Source: Isoptericola sediminis (GTDB lineage: Bacteria > Actinomycetota > Actinomycetes > Actinomycetales > Cellulomonadaceae). From it: a DNA stretch of 64,000 bases. How positions within the stretch are numbered: position 1 is the stretch's first letter; every line of letters starts with the position of its first letter. The notes beneath the pieces were generated by a model. The model was given only the letters and a program-made list of their open reading frames with translations, ran no database searches and was not told the DNA's origin. The translations under genes and the position numbers were made by a program. The DNA is taken from contig NZ_JABFAJ010000015.1 of NCBI RefSeq assembly GCF_013085345.1, positions 62,001-126,000 of the forward strand, given 5' to 3'. Shown here one piece after another: positions 19,224-27,571 of this stretch.

Positions 19224-21497
19224 GTGCGACAGGACGTGAAGAACCCCTCGTCGACCCTGCTGAACACCACCGTGGTGGGCCAGCCCTGGGCGGACGCCTA
19301 CCAGGTCGGTGCCGGCGTCGACGCCGTGACCGGCCAGCTGCGCAGCTCGGCGATCGAGAAGCCGACGCTGACCCCGAGCAAGAACCAGCGCACCGAGTAC
19401 AGCTACGCCCTCATGGAGTCCCAGAAGGACCTCGAGCAGCTCGTCGAGACCTCCCTCAAGGGCTCCTACAACATCGAGGGGGTCAAGACCTCGGCGAGTA
19501 CGTCGTTCCTGGAGAAGGTCGTCGTCTCCGAGCTCGCGGTCACGATCGTCGCCGCGATCTCCGTCGAGGACAGCGAGTACTCGCTCGCCCCCGACTACGT
19601 CCTGGCCGTCACCCCGGGCCCGGACTTCCGAGAGCGGCACGGCGACTACTTCGTGGCCGGCTACCGGGCGGGATCCTCCCTGTACGCGGTCTACCAGTGC
19701 CGGTTCTCGTCCACGGAGAAGCGGCAGGAGTTCGCCGCCGCGCTCTCCGCCGAGGTGCCCGACGTCCTCAGCGCCGAGGGCAGCGTGGCCTTCCAGAAGG
19801 TCGCCAGCTCGCACGAGGCTCGCGTCAACGTCGACGTCGTCGTCGACGGGGTCCGGGGCACTCTGCTGCCCCCGAAGGACGGGTGGACCCCGGGGACGAT
19901 CATCTCCGAGGTGATCCCCTGGTTCATCGAGAACCTGGTGCCGGTGCCGCTGGAGAGCTACCTCGAGCACTACCGGATGATCGACCCGGAGATCTCCGGC
20001 GAGGTCCCGATCGCCCCGTCCGTGTTCGCGGACCTCAGCTATCTCTACTCCGCCTTCTGGGTGGCGCGGTCGCGCGAGCGAACCTGTCCCGCGTTCGGCA
20101 AGGGACTCGTCTCCGGACCCTTCGAGCGGCTGCGCATCGACCTCGAGGCGCACCAGGCCTCGCTCGCCACCGACCCGGAGTCGGTCCGCAAGTACACGGG
20201 TGACGTCGAGGACCTGCTGGGCACCCTCGACGAGATCGACAACCGGCAGGCCTTCTACTCCCAGGTCGTCAAGGCTGCCGCCACCGAACCGGCGAAGGGG
20301 CACCGCATCGACGCAGACAAGGGCACCGTCCGGTGGGGGTACGGCTTCCAGGCCGGCACGCGCCCCGGCGTGGACGTCAGGAGCGAGAAGTTCGACTACA
20401 AGGCGGATGCCAAGGCCTTCGGCTGGCAGGATCACGGGTTCACCTACCGGAACACCTCCCGCGTCGTCGTGGGCTGGGACGTCGTGTGCCAGTGGAACGA
20501 CTTCGGCGGCGACTGGGAGAAGCGCAGCGACCGGATCATCGGTCGCGACGGCGGCACCGTCTGGGTCAAGAGCGACTACTGGCGCAGCTGCTACTGGTCC
20601 GTGACGTTCCACACGGTCGATGCCTCGCTCTACCCTGTCGGTCCCTGGACCGCCGACGCGGTGCACTCCTCGGGGTTCACGGTGCACGAGGCCCCCCAGG
20701 TGACGCCGGTCGAGGAGTACTGGACCGCCGAGCGGATGCGCGCCGCGACACCCGTCGACCGCTCGACGGCCCACGAGGGTGCCCTGGCCGTCGCCGTGCG
20801 TCCTCAGGACGTGGGGCCCAGCGAGACCGTGACGGCCGAGGCGACCACGACGCCGGTCGCCGCGTTCGGGGAGTACCCGGCCCGGACCGTGGGCAAGCTG
20901 TTCTTCGTCATGGGCGACCAGGACTGCGTGGCCTCGGGTGTCGTGGTGCACCGGAGCGGGATCATGACCGCGGCCCACTGCCTGGTCATGGACCACGAGG
21001 CGCACAGCCTGGTCTTCGTGCCGGCCTACATCGACGGCGAGGCGCCGTACGGCCGCTGGCCCGTCCCGACCGTCGCGTGGCCCGACGCGTGGCCGCAGGG
21101 ACGGTCCACCGCCGACGACCTGGGTTTCGGCCGGGTCGCGACAGCACCCGACGGGACAGAGATCGGGGACGTGGTGGGATGGGTCGGCATCACCACGCGT
21201 CCCGACGTGGGTCGGTGGGACGACGTCGGCTACCCCGCTCAGGCGATCGCGCAGTTCCCGTTCGACGGGCAGCGGCCGTGGCAGAGCTCGGGTGCCCGGC
21301 TCGCCTCGGACGAGGAGCGCATCGTGGCCAAGGCGGACGACCTCACCGCCGGCGGCAGCGGCGGGCCGTGGTTCGCGTCCGACGACGCGACGGCGGTCAA
21401 CGGAGTGTTCAGCACGTACAACACCTCGGAGCACATCGTGTGGAGCCCCGAGTTCGCTGAGTGGGTGCTGACCTTCTACCGGCACTGCTTCGGCTGA
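19224..21497 (+). CDS. MACPF-like domain fused to a trypsin-like serine protease
   Basis: A 757-residue protein. The N-terminal 260 residues resemble membrane-attack-complex/perforin proteins: VGAGVDAVTGQ near 28-38 and FRERHGDYFVAGYRAGS (135-151), which matches the spacing of the MACPF signature. A beta-rich middle region (about 360-480, many Trp and Tyr) is unrecognised. The C-terminal 200 residues are a trypsin-fold protease with TAAHC (His585), DDLGFG (Asp632) and GGSGGPW (Ser712), so the triad looks complete. There is no signal peptide or membrane segment, which is odd for both a perforin and an S1 protease. The GTG follows GGAGG by six bases. A role in killing or defence is a guess; the MACPF call is weaker than the protease call. 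Confidence 0.7.
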   Translation: MRQDVKNPSSTLLNTTVVGQPWADAYQVGAGVDAVTGQLRSSAIEKPTLTPSKNQRTEYSYALMESQKDLEQLVETSLKGSYNIEGVKTSASTSFLEKVVVSELAVTIVAAISVEDSEYSLAPDYVLAVTPGPDFRERHGDYFVAGYRAGSSLYAVYQCRFSSTEKRQEFAAALSAEVPDVLSAEGSVAFQKVASSHEARVNVDVVVDGVRGTLLPPKDGWTPGTIISEVIPWFIENLVPVPLESYLEHYRMIDPEISGEVPIAPSVFADLSYLYSAFWVARSRERTCPAFGKGLVSGPFERLRIDLEAHQASLATDPESVRKYTGDVEDLLGTLDEIDNRQAFYSQVVKAAATEPAKGHRIDADKGTVRWGYGFQAGTRPGVDVRSEKFDYKADAKAFGWQDHGFTYRNTSRVVVGWDVVCQWNDFGGDWEKRSDRIIGRDGGTVWVKSDYWRSCYWSVTFHTVDASLYPVGPWTADAVHSSGFTVHEAPQVTPVEEYWTAERMRAATPVDRSTAHEGALAVAVRPQDVGPSETVTAEATTTPVAAFGEYPARTVGKLFFVMGDQDCVASGVVVHRSGIMTAAHCLVMDHEAHSLVFVPAYIDGEAPYGRWPVPTVAWPDAWPQGRSTADDLGFGRVATAPDGTEIGDVVGWVGITTRPDVGRWDDVGYPAQAIAQFPFDGQRPWQSSGARLASDEERIVAKADDLTAGGSGGPWFASDDATAVNGVFSTYNTSEHIVWSPEFAEWVLTFYRHCFG

Positions 21498-21517
21498 CGG
21501 GACCGGGGGGTCCCTGG

Positions 21518-21556
21518 TCCCCGGTGCCGCGGGCGGACCGTCCGCGGCACCGGGGA
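21518..21556. terminator. Bidirectional terminator hairpin
   Basis: Perfect 15-bp arms (TCCCCGGTGCCGCGG and its complement) surround a 9-base loop. It lies between the convergent MACPF-protease and LytR-CpsA-Psr genes, 20 bp after one stop and directly against the other. There is no T-run. Confidence 0.75.
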
Positions 21557-22546
21557 TCAGGGCGCGTAGTCGGTGCCGTACTCCGCGACGTACTCGTCCA
21601 TCGTGTCGGTGCGCAGCGCCTCGCCGAGGGCCGCCGTCTGCGCCTCGTCCACGAGGTTCACCGACGCCCCGTCCACCGTGCCGAACCCGGTGATCGGCAC
21701 CATGAGGCCCACCACGTCGTCGCGGGTCAACGACGCGGCCAGCGGGACCAGGTCCACGAACTCCTCCACGCCGAGGTCACCGGTGACCTTGACGTTGTTG
21801 AACATCAGGGCCACCAGCTCGGCGACCGCCGTCGGGTCGTCGGACGTCTCGGCGATCCGGTCCATCATCCCGATCACCGCCGCCCGCTGCCGCTCCGTGC
21901 GGTCGAGGTCGCCCAGCGGCAGCCGCTTGCGCTCGCGCACGTAGATGAGGCCGTCGGTGTTCTCCAGCGTGATCCGGCCCTCGGGGAAGTCGACCACGCG
22001 CCCGGTCGAGAGCACCTCCACCGTCGAGCGGTGCTTGTTGTCGACCTCGAACCCGTCCAGGGCGCGCGTCAGGTTGATGAACCCGGTGAAGTTGGTCTGC
22101 ATCGCGCCGTCGATCTCGACACCGCCGAGCAGCCCCGAGGCGGTGTCCATCAGCGTCTGCGTGCCGCCGCGGGCGAACGCCGAGTTCATCTTGCCCTCGC
22201 CGAGCCCCGGGATGTCCACCCACATGTCCCGGGTGAACGACACCAGGTACAGCGCCGACCGGTCCGCGGGGACGTGCGCGAGCATCATCGTGTCCGCGTT
22301 GCCGGACAGCGAGGACGCGTCGCGCGAGTCGGTGCCGATGAGCATGATGTCGTGCGCCCCCTCGCCGAGCGGGTCCTCCCGCTCCGGGGCAGGCACCGAC
22401 TGCTTGGGGGCCGTGCTCGGCTCGGGGCGCACGGTCTCGGTGGGGGCCTGCTCCGCGGTCGTCGAGGCGTCGGTGCACCCGGCGAGCAGGAGCACCCCCG
22501 CGGTCGCCAGGGCGGTCAGACGCGCCAGGCGCGAACGGGGAGTCAT
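21557..22546 (-). CDS. LytR-CpsA-Psr family lipoprotein
   Basis: A 329-residue protein that probably attaches glycan polymers to peptidoglycan outside the membrane. It has a lipoprotein signal ending LLLAGC (Cys24), unlike the usual membrane anchor of LCP proteins. The LCP core follows: IMLIGTDSR near 68-76, LVSFTRDMWVDIPG, KMNSAFARGG, ALDGFEV and RERKRLPLGDLDRTERQ, including the conserved Arg and Asp residues. Its start overlaps the end of the upstream GT4 gene by 4 bp, so it is the last gene of a leftward operon with two glycosyltransferases. Confidence 0.92.
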   Translation of the reverse strand: MTPRSRLARLTALATAGVLLLAGCTDASTTAEQAPTETVRPEPSTAPKQSVPAPEREDPLGEGAHDIMLIGTDSRDASSLSGNADTMMLAHVPADRSALYLVSFTRDMWVDIPGLGEGKMNSAFARGGTQTLMDTASGLLGGVEIDGAMQTNFTGFINLTRALDGFEVDNKHRSTVEVLSTGRVVDFPEGRITLENTDGLIYVRERKRLPLGDLDRTERQRAAVIGMMDRIAETSDDPTAVAELVALMFNNVKVTGDLGVEEFVDLVPLAASLTRDDVVGLMVPITGFGTVDGASVNLVDEAQTAALGEALRTDTMDEYVAEYGTDYAP

Positions 22547-24168
22547 CCGAGGTCCTTCCGGTTCGAGGTGGCGGCGCCCGCCGCCGCGGCGTACGCCAGG
22601 TCGTAGCGCGCCACCAGCTCGCGCCAGGTCCGCCCGGCCGCCACCGCCCGACCCGCCGTCACCTGCGCGGCCCGGGCGTCGTCGTCGGTGAGCAGGTGCT
22701 CGACGGCGCCCGCCCAGGCCGCCTCGTCGTCAGGCGTCACGAGCAGTGCCGCCGGGTCGCCGCCGTCGACGGGGGAGCAGACCTCCCGCAGCGCCGGCAG
22801 GTCGCTGGCGACCACCGGACGGCCCAGGGCCATGGCCTCCACCGGCTTCAGCGGCGTCACCAGGCGGGTGACGCGGTCGGGCCGTCGCGGCACCAGGACC
22901 ACGTCCAGGGCGGCCAGGTAGGTGTGCGCGACGTCCCGCGGCACGCGGCCCGGCATCGTGGTGTGCTCGGCGATCCCCAGCTCGGCCGCGAGCCGCAGCA
23001 GCCTCGGGCGGGCCACGCCGTCGCCGACCACGAGCGCGCCGGCGTCCACCCCGGCGTCCCGCAGCCGGGCGACCGTGCGCAGGATCGTGTCGATGCCCTC
23101 GTAGCCCACCACCGAGCTCACCGTGCCGAGCAGGTACCGGGGGCCGGTCAGCCCCAGGCGCTCGCGGGCCGCGCGCGGGTCGAACGGGTCGGCGTCGAGC
23201 AGCGCCTCGTCGACGGCGTTCGGCACGACGGTGATCCGGTCGGTCGGGACCCCCCGGGCCGCCAGCTCGTCGCGCATCGTGCCGCTGAGCGTGACCACGT
23301 GGTCGGCGGTCCGGGCCAGCTCGGTCTCCTTGGCGCGGATCAGGGCGAACCGCTCGGACGCGGTCGCCGCCTCGCGCGCCTCCGCGGTCGGGTGCGACGC
23401 CGCCCACGTCTCCTCGGGCAGGCCGCGCACCTCGTAGACCCACGGCAGGCCGGCCCGGCGGGCGGCCTCGCGGGCCGCGGCTCCCGTGGTCCACGGCGTC
23501 GTCGCGTGCACGACGTCGGCCCCGGACCCTCGCACGGCCTCGACCAGCAGCGCGGTCGCGTCCTCGGCACGGCGGGCCGGGTCCGACGGCAGCGAGCGCG
23601 GGACCAGCCGGGAGTACGGCACGCCGTCGACGACGTCGGTCCCGCGGGCGCCCAGCGCTCCGATCGTCAGCGGGTATCCCGCCCGGGTGGTCGCCGTGAC
23701 CCGGTGGCCGGCGGCGCGCTGGGCCGTGAGGATCGCGTGCGTGCGCAGCGTGTAGCCGCTCTGGGTGTGCGGCAGCGAGTTGGTCAGGTGGTGGTGCACG
23801 GCCACCGGGTGCTGCGGCGCGCGGGGCGTCGTGCCGCCGGCGGCTGCCTCGGCGGCCGGGTCCGGGGCGAGCGTGTCGACCTGCCCGAGCAGGGACCGGC
23901 GCACCCGTCGCGCCGTGCGACGCTGCGGTTCCGCGTCGCGGATCGCGGTGACGTCACCGGCCGCCCAGGCGGCGCGCAGCCGGCCCGCCGGCCCGGAGGT
24001 GCCGTCCCCGACGACGCGCTCGACGCGGGGGACGACGACGGCGCTGAGCCGGGCGGGCAGGCGGCGGCTCGCCTGGAGCACCAGCCAGGCGGGGTCGGTG
24101 ACCAGGGCCCCGAGGACGAACGAGGCCGTGAACCGCAGGTTGCGCGCGAGCTCGGCCGCGCGGCTCAC
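22543..24168 (-). CDS. Family 4 glycosyltransferase (541 aa, N-terminal extension)
   Basis: A GT-B enzyme with about 120 extra N-terminal residues that contain hydrophobic stretches (FTASFVLGALVTDPAWLVL). The catalytic part starts near VAVHHHLTNSLPHTQSGYTLRTHAI and ends with LDVVLVPRRPDRVTRLVTPLKPVEAMALGRPVVASD, the GT4 donor-binding region with its EAMALG motif. The GTG at 24168 overlaps the upstream gene's stop by 4 bp. It works with the neighbouring GT4 and the LCP lipoprotein, most likely on a wall-linked glycan; the sugars are unknown. Confidence 0.88.
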   Translation of the reverse strand: MSRAAELARNLRFTASFVLGALVTDPAWLVLQASRRLPARLSAVVVPRVERVVGDGTSGPAGRLRAAWAAGDVTAIRDAEPQRRTARRVRRSLLGQVDTLAPDPAAEAAAGGTTPRAPQHPVAVHHHLTNSLPHTQSGYTLRTHAILTAQRAAGHRVTATTRAGYPLTIGALGARGTDVVDGVPYSRLVPRSLPSDPARRAEDATALLVEAVRGSGADVVHATTPWTTGAAAREAARRAGLPWVYEVRGLPEETWAASHPTAEAREAATASERFALIRAKETELARTADHVVTLSGTMRDELAARGVPTDRITVVPNAVDEALLDADPFDPRAARERLGLTGPRYLLGTVSSVVGYEGIDTILRTVARLRDAGVDAGALVVGDGVARPRLLRLAAELGIAEHTTMPGRVPRDVAHTYLAALDVVLVPRRPDRVTRLVTPLKPVEAMALGRPVVASDLPALREVCSPVDGGDPAALLVTPDDEAAWAGAVEHLLTDDDARAAQVTAGRAVAAGRTWRELVARYDLAYAAAAGAATSNRKDLG

Positions 24169-25643
24169 CGCGCGGTCCTCGGCCGCAGCTCCCCCTCGGG
24201 GGCCGGCCGTGACGGGGACGGCAGCGTGGCGCGCGGCGACACCGAGCGCGTGACCAGCACCTCGGGTCCGGCCGACGGGGCCGCGGGCGCGGTGCAGGCC
24301 TGGCACGGGCCGCGGCGGTCGGCGGTCGCGTGGTGCGCGGCGGCGTCCGTCAGGTGGTCGACGAGCTGGACGTAGTGCGCACCGAGCACGTCGTCGTCGG
24401 CGTTGGCCCGGACCCAGCGTGCCGCGGCCGCCGAGGCGGTCGGGGCCGCGCCGTCGTCCACCCAGGTGCCCCACAGGTCGACCAGGCCGTCGACGTCGCC
24501 CGGCATGACGACGGCGCCGGCGCCGGTGGTGGCGACCAGGTCGGCCGCCTCACCGGCGACGCAGGCGGTGGCGAGACGCCCCGAGGCCATGACCTCGTAC
24601 AGCTTCGACGGGACCGTCCACTCGAGCGGCTCCCAGTCGCGCAGCGACACCAGCACCGTGTCCGCCCAGGCGTAGAGGTCGCGGATCTGCTCGTGGGGGA
24701 CCGGGTCGCCCAGCACGACGGGAGCGTCCAGCTGATCGACCAGGCGACGGACGGTCCCGAGCTCGGCGCCGGTGCCGACGATCCGGACCTCGACGGCTCG
24801 GCCTCGGTCGCGCAGCCGGGCGGCGGCCCGCACGACCGTCTCGAGGTCCTGGGCCCGTCCGATCGTGCCGGCGTAGGCGGCGCGCAGGGGGCGGTGGTGC
24901 AGCGGGTGCGTGCTCTCCGGGCTCTCCGGGGAGGCGGTGGGCTCCGCGGACCCGGTGCGCACCGACTCGAACGACGTGCCGTTGCGCACGACGGCCACGC
25001 GTCGCACGCCCCGTGACCGCAGCACGTCGGCGAAGGTCTCGGTCGTGGTGACGACCGCGTCGGCCCGGCTCTGCAGGCGGCTGACCGTGCGGTGCACGAC
25101 GGCGCGAGCGGCTCCCAGCACCCGGGCCTTGAGCGAGCGTCGGGCCCGGAACAGGCCGGCCGGCTCGATGAGGTCCGGCCAGGCGTCGCGCATCTCCACC
25201 ACGAACCGGGCGCGCAGCAGGCGTGCCACGATCCAGGCGGCGAACATCGACGGGATGCCCGGGACGGTGCCCACCACGATGTCGGGTCGCCGGGCCGGGT
25301 GACGGAACAGGCGCAGCCCGAGCACGACCGTGCTCCACGCCGCCACCGCCTGGTCGACGGAGCGGGAACGGAGCCGGTTCGTGTGCTCGCGGAACCGGGT
25401 GCGCACGATCCGCTCCCCGTGCACCCCGCGGCTGACGCGGCCGGGGCGGTACTCCGGCAGGTCCGCGAACAGGCGACCGCTGGGGTAGTGCGGGGGAGGG
25501 GTCAGGACGGACACGTCCACGCCGGCCTCGATGAGCCGGGGGGTCAACGAGCCCCACCGTCGTTGGGGTGCGCCGTGCTCGGGAGCGTAGTGATGGGTGA
25601 CCAGCAGCAGATGTCGCCGCGACCGTGTCGTCGTGGAGCTCAT
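24165..25643 (-). CDS. Family 4 glycosyltransferase (WbuB-like)
   Basis: A 492-residue GT-B enzyme: HLLLVTHHYAPEHGAPQRRW at the N-terminus, then VVRNGTSFESV, AAYAGTIGRAQDLETVV and YAWADTVLVSLRDWEPLEWTVPSKLYEVMASGRL. The pattern of these segments is that of WbuB/WcaI-like transferases. The last 50 residues are rich in Pro, Ala and Ser and look disordered. The ATG at 25643 is the first gene of the leftward operon and faces a divergent LCP gene across 153 bp. Confidence 0.88.
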   Translation of the reverse strand: MSSTTTRSRRHLLLVTHHYAPEHGAPQRRWGSLTPRLIEAGVDVSVLTPPPHYPSGRLFADLPEYRPGRVSRGVHGERIVRTRFREHTNRLRSRSVDQAVAAWSTVVLGLRLFRHPARRPDIVVGTVPGIPSMFAAWIVARLLRARFVVEMRDAWPDLIEPAGLFRARRSLKARVLGAARAVVHRTVSRLQSRADAVVTTTETFADVLRSRGVRRVAVVRNGTSFESVRTGSAEPTASPESPESTHPLHHRPLRAAYAGTIGRAQDLETVVRAAARLRDRGRAVEVRIVGTGAELGTVRRLVDQLDAPVVLGDPVPHEQIRDLYAWADTVLVSLRDWEPLEWTVPSKLYEVMASGRLATACVAGEAADLVATTGAGAVVMPGDVDGLVDLWGTWVDDGAAPTASAAAARWVRANADDDVLGAHYVQLVDHLTDAAAHHATADRRGPCQACTAPAAPSAGPEVLVTRSVSPRATLPSPSRPAPEGELRPRTAR

Positions 25644-25707
25644 CCGTCACTTTCGTCTCGTGGTCCGGGCCGGGCGGGTGCCGCACGAGGTGCGGTCGTC
25701 CCCGGTA

Positions 25708-25796
25708 GATGATAGAGGCAACCGGACACACTTTCATCACCCCGTCTTTGCACGTCCGGGCGTCGCCGTCGGATGCCGGGGCCTATCATCTGCGCT
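25708..25796. promoter_or_regulatory. Divergent promoters of the GT4 operon and the LCP gene
   Basis: A TATCAT -10-like box at 25784-25789 lies seven bases before the GTG of the rightward LCP gene, which fits a leaderless transcript. The complement carries the same TATCAT at 25711-25716, set for leftward transcription toward the GT4 gene. Both boxes sit in the shared nonamer CTATCATCT in inverted orientation. No convincing -35 boxes are visible. Confidence 0.5.
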
Positions 25797-26897
25797 GTGA
25801 CGCATCCCCCGCGCGAGCCGTTGGTCCCTGGAGTCCCCGACGACCCCCCGCCGCAGCGGCACGCCAAGCGACGACCGGGGATGAGCACCACGAGCCGGTC
25901 CCTGGTCGTGGTCGGCGTCCTGGTCGCCGTGCTGGCCGGGGCGGCCTTCGGCGGCATGTGGTGGTTCCAGCAGCGCCTCGACGAGAACGTCGAGAAGCTG
26001 GGCGACCCGTTCGCCGCCGTGAGCGAGCGGCCGGAGCCGGCCCAGCCGGAGAGCGCCGACGAGGAGCTCACCGACGTGAACTTCCTGGTCCTGGGATCGG
26101 ACTCGCGCATCTCGGCCGGCGACCCCTCGCAGTGGGAGGCGGGCGCCCAGCGCACCGACGCCATCATGCTCGTCCACCTTCCCGCCTCCCGGGAGAACGC
26201 CGTCGTCGTCTCCATCCCGCGCGACTCCTGGGTCGACATCCCCGGCCACGGGCAGGCGAAGATCAACGCGGCGTTCTCCTACGGCGGGCCGTCGCTGATG
26301 ATCCAGACCGTCGAGAACCTCACCGACGTGCGGATCAACCACTTCGTGGTGACGGACTTCGACTCGTTCGTGAGCATGACCGACGCGCTGGACGGCGTCC
26401 GGATCCGCGTCCCCGAGGACATCGGCGACGGCGACGAGGTCTTCTTCTCCGCCGGCGTGCACATGATGAGCGGCGAGGAGGCCCTGGCCTACACCCGCCA
26501 GCGGTACGGGCTGTCGAACGGCGACTTCGGGCGGGTGCAGCGTCAGCAGAACTGGATGCGGGCCATCCTCGGCAAGGTCAACAACAACCGCCGCGACCCG
26601 GTGAAGATGACCCGGTTCTTCGAGACCGTCAGCGAGTCGGTGGCCGCGGACGACGAGCTGACGATCGACCGCATGCAGGAGCTGTTCGACCAGGCCTCGG
26701 AGATCTCCACCAACGACGTCGTGTTCATGACCGTGCCGTACGAGGGGGTCGGTCGCTCCGCGGACGGTCAGTCGATCGTCGTCCTCGACGAGGACCCGAT
26801 GACGAAGCTGATGACGGCGATCGGAGACGGCGAGGCGATGTCGTTCATCGAGGAGCACGGCGAGGAGCTCGAGCTGCTGCCCGCGACCGTCAAGTAG
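25797..26897 (+). CDS. LytR-CpsA-Psr family protein, membrane anchored
   Basis: A 366-residue protein with a cytosolic N-terminus (about 32 residues), one membrane helix (SLVVVGVLVAVLAGAAFGGMWWF) and an outer LCP domain: FLVLGSDSR, VVVSIPRDSWVDIPGHG, KINAAFSYGG, ALDGVRIRVPEDI and YTRQRYGLSNGDFGRVQRQQ, with the conserved Arg residues. These enzymes transfer glycans from undecaprenyl carriers to the wall. The GTG at 25797 is chosen because a TATCAT box stands seven bases before it. It is divergent from the GT4-GT4-LCP operon and probably serves the same glycan system. Confidence 0.9.
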   Translation: MTHPPREPLVPGVPDDPPPQRHAKRRPGMSTTSRSLVVVGVLVAVLAGAAFGGMWWFQQRLDENVEKLGDPFAAVSERPEPAQPESADEELTDVNFLVLGSDSRISAGDPSQWEAGAQRTDAIMLVHLPASRENAVVVSIPRDSWVDIPGHGQAKINAAFSYGGPSLMIQTVENLTDVRINHFVVTDFDSFVSMTDALDGVRIRVPEDIGDGDEVFFSAGVHMMSGEEALAYTRQRYGLSNGDFGRVQRQQNWMRAILGKVNNNRRDPVKMTRFFETVSESVAADDELTIDRMQELFDQASEISTNDVVFMTVPYEGVGRSADGQSIVVLDEDPMTKLMTAIGDGEAMSFIEEHGEELELLPATVK

Positions 26898-26947
26898 GCC
26901 GTCCTGCCGGCGGCCCCGCCCGCCCGCCCGCTCCGCGCGTCCGCCCA

Positions 26948-27009
26948 GCTGTGGGCGTGAAAGATGCCGCCTCGCACCGGTGCGAGGCGGCATCGTCCCT
27001 GCCCGCGGC
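26948..27009. repeat. Diverged copy of the 62-bp palindromic repeat
   Basis: The first 20 bases match the family arm at 17 positions and the last 20 match at about 13; the total is again exactly 62 bp. The outer arms no longer pair fully, but the middle now holds a perfect palindrome at 26963-26994 with 15-bp arms and a CG centre. It lies between the convergent LCP gene and the small 27044 gene. Confidence 0.6.
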
Positions 27010-27034
27010 CCCGAGCGGGGCGGAGCGGGCAGGG
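26997..27034. terminator. Second hairpin at the same convergent gene end
   Basis: Arms CCCTGCCCGC and GCGGGCAGGG pair perfectly over 10 bp, with further pairing inside the 18-base loop. It ends 10 bp before the stop of the leftward gene at 27044. It overlaps the right arm of the diverged 62-bp repeat, so the two structures compete. Confidence 0.55.
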
Positions 27035-27043
27035 CCGGGTGGT

Positions 27044-27499
27044 TCAGGCCGCGGTGTCGACCGCGACCTGCCCGTCGGCGAAGGTCATGTTGGTGACCGT
27101 GGTGCCCGGGTAGCGGTGCGCCACCAGACGCTGCACGTCCAGCGCGATGCGCGCGTCGGGGCGGATCTCCACCGAGCCGGGCGGCAGGCCCTTGGCGGCC
27201 AGCACGGACTCGATCCGGCTCTTGGCCAGGCCGAGCAGCTTGTGGGCGGGCAGCCCGCCCGCGGAGGCGTCGACGCTCAGCACCGCGACGCCGCCGTCGA
27301 ACTCCTCGACGCGCAGGCGCGTCCGCACGGCCGGCACCAGCCGCGTCGCCATCTTGAGGGGGCCCGGGAGGTTGTTCACCGCACGGGCGTCGGCGACGAC
27401 CTCGAGGACGTCGCCCCGGCCGCCGACGTCGGTGACGAAGCGGGGCAGGGTCGTGCCGCCGAGGAGGCCGAGGGTGTGAAGGGTGTCTGCAAGAGTCAT
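27044..27499 (-). CDS. Small conserved-looking protein of unknown function
   Basis: A 151-residue soluble protein starting MTLADTLHTLGLLGG. I do not recognise a family. The sequence alternates beta-like and helical stretches (FDGGVAVLSVDASAG, GSVEIRPDARIALDVQRL, DGQVAVDTAA), which loosely recalls lipid-binding or SCP-like folds, but this is not evidence of function. The start at 27499 is not supported by a ribosome site. It is divergent from an MFS gene across about 70 bp and convergent with the LCP gene. Confidence 0.6.
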   Translation of the reverse strand: MTLADTLHTLGLLGGTTLPRFVTDVGGRGDVLEVVADARAVNNLPGPLKMATRLVPAVRTRLRVEEFDGGVAVLSVDASAGGLPAHKLLGLAKSRIESVLAAKGLPPGSVEIRPDARIALDVQRLVAHRYPGTTVTNMTFADGQVAVDTAA

Positions 27500-27571
27500 T
27501 TCGGTGCGCACCCGCGACAGGGTAATGGAACGGACGAACCGGACTGAACCCCCCAGGGAATACATCTCGCC

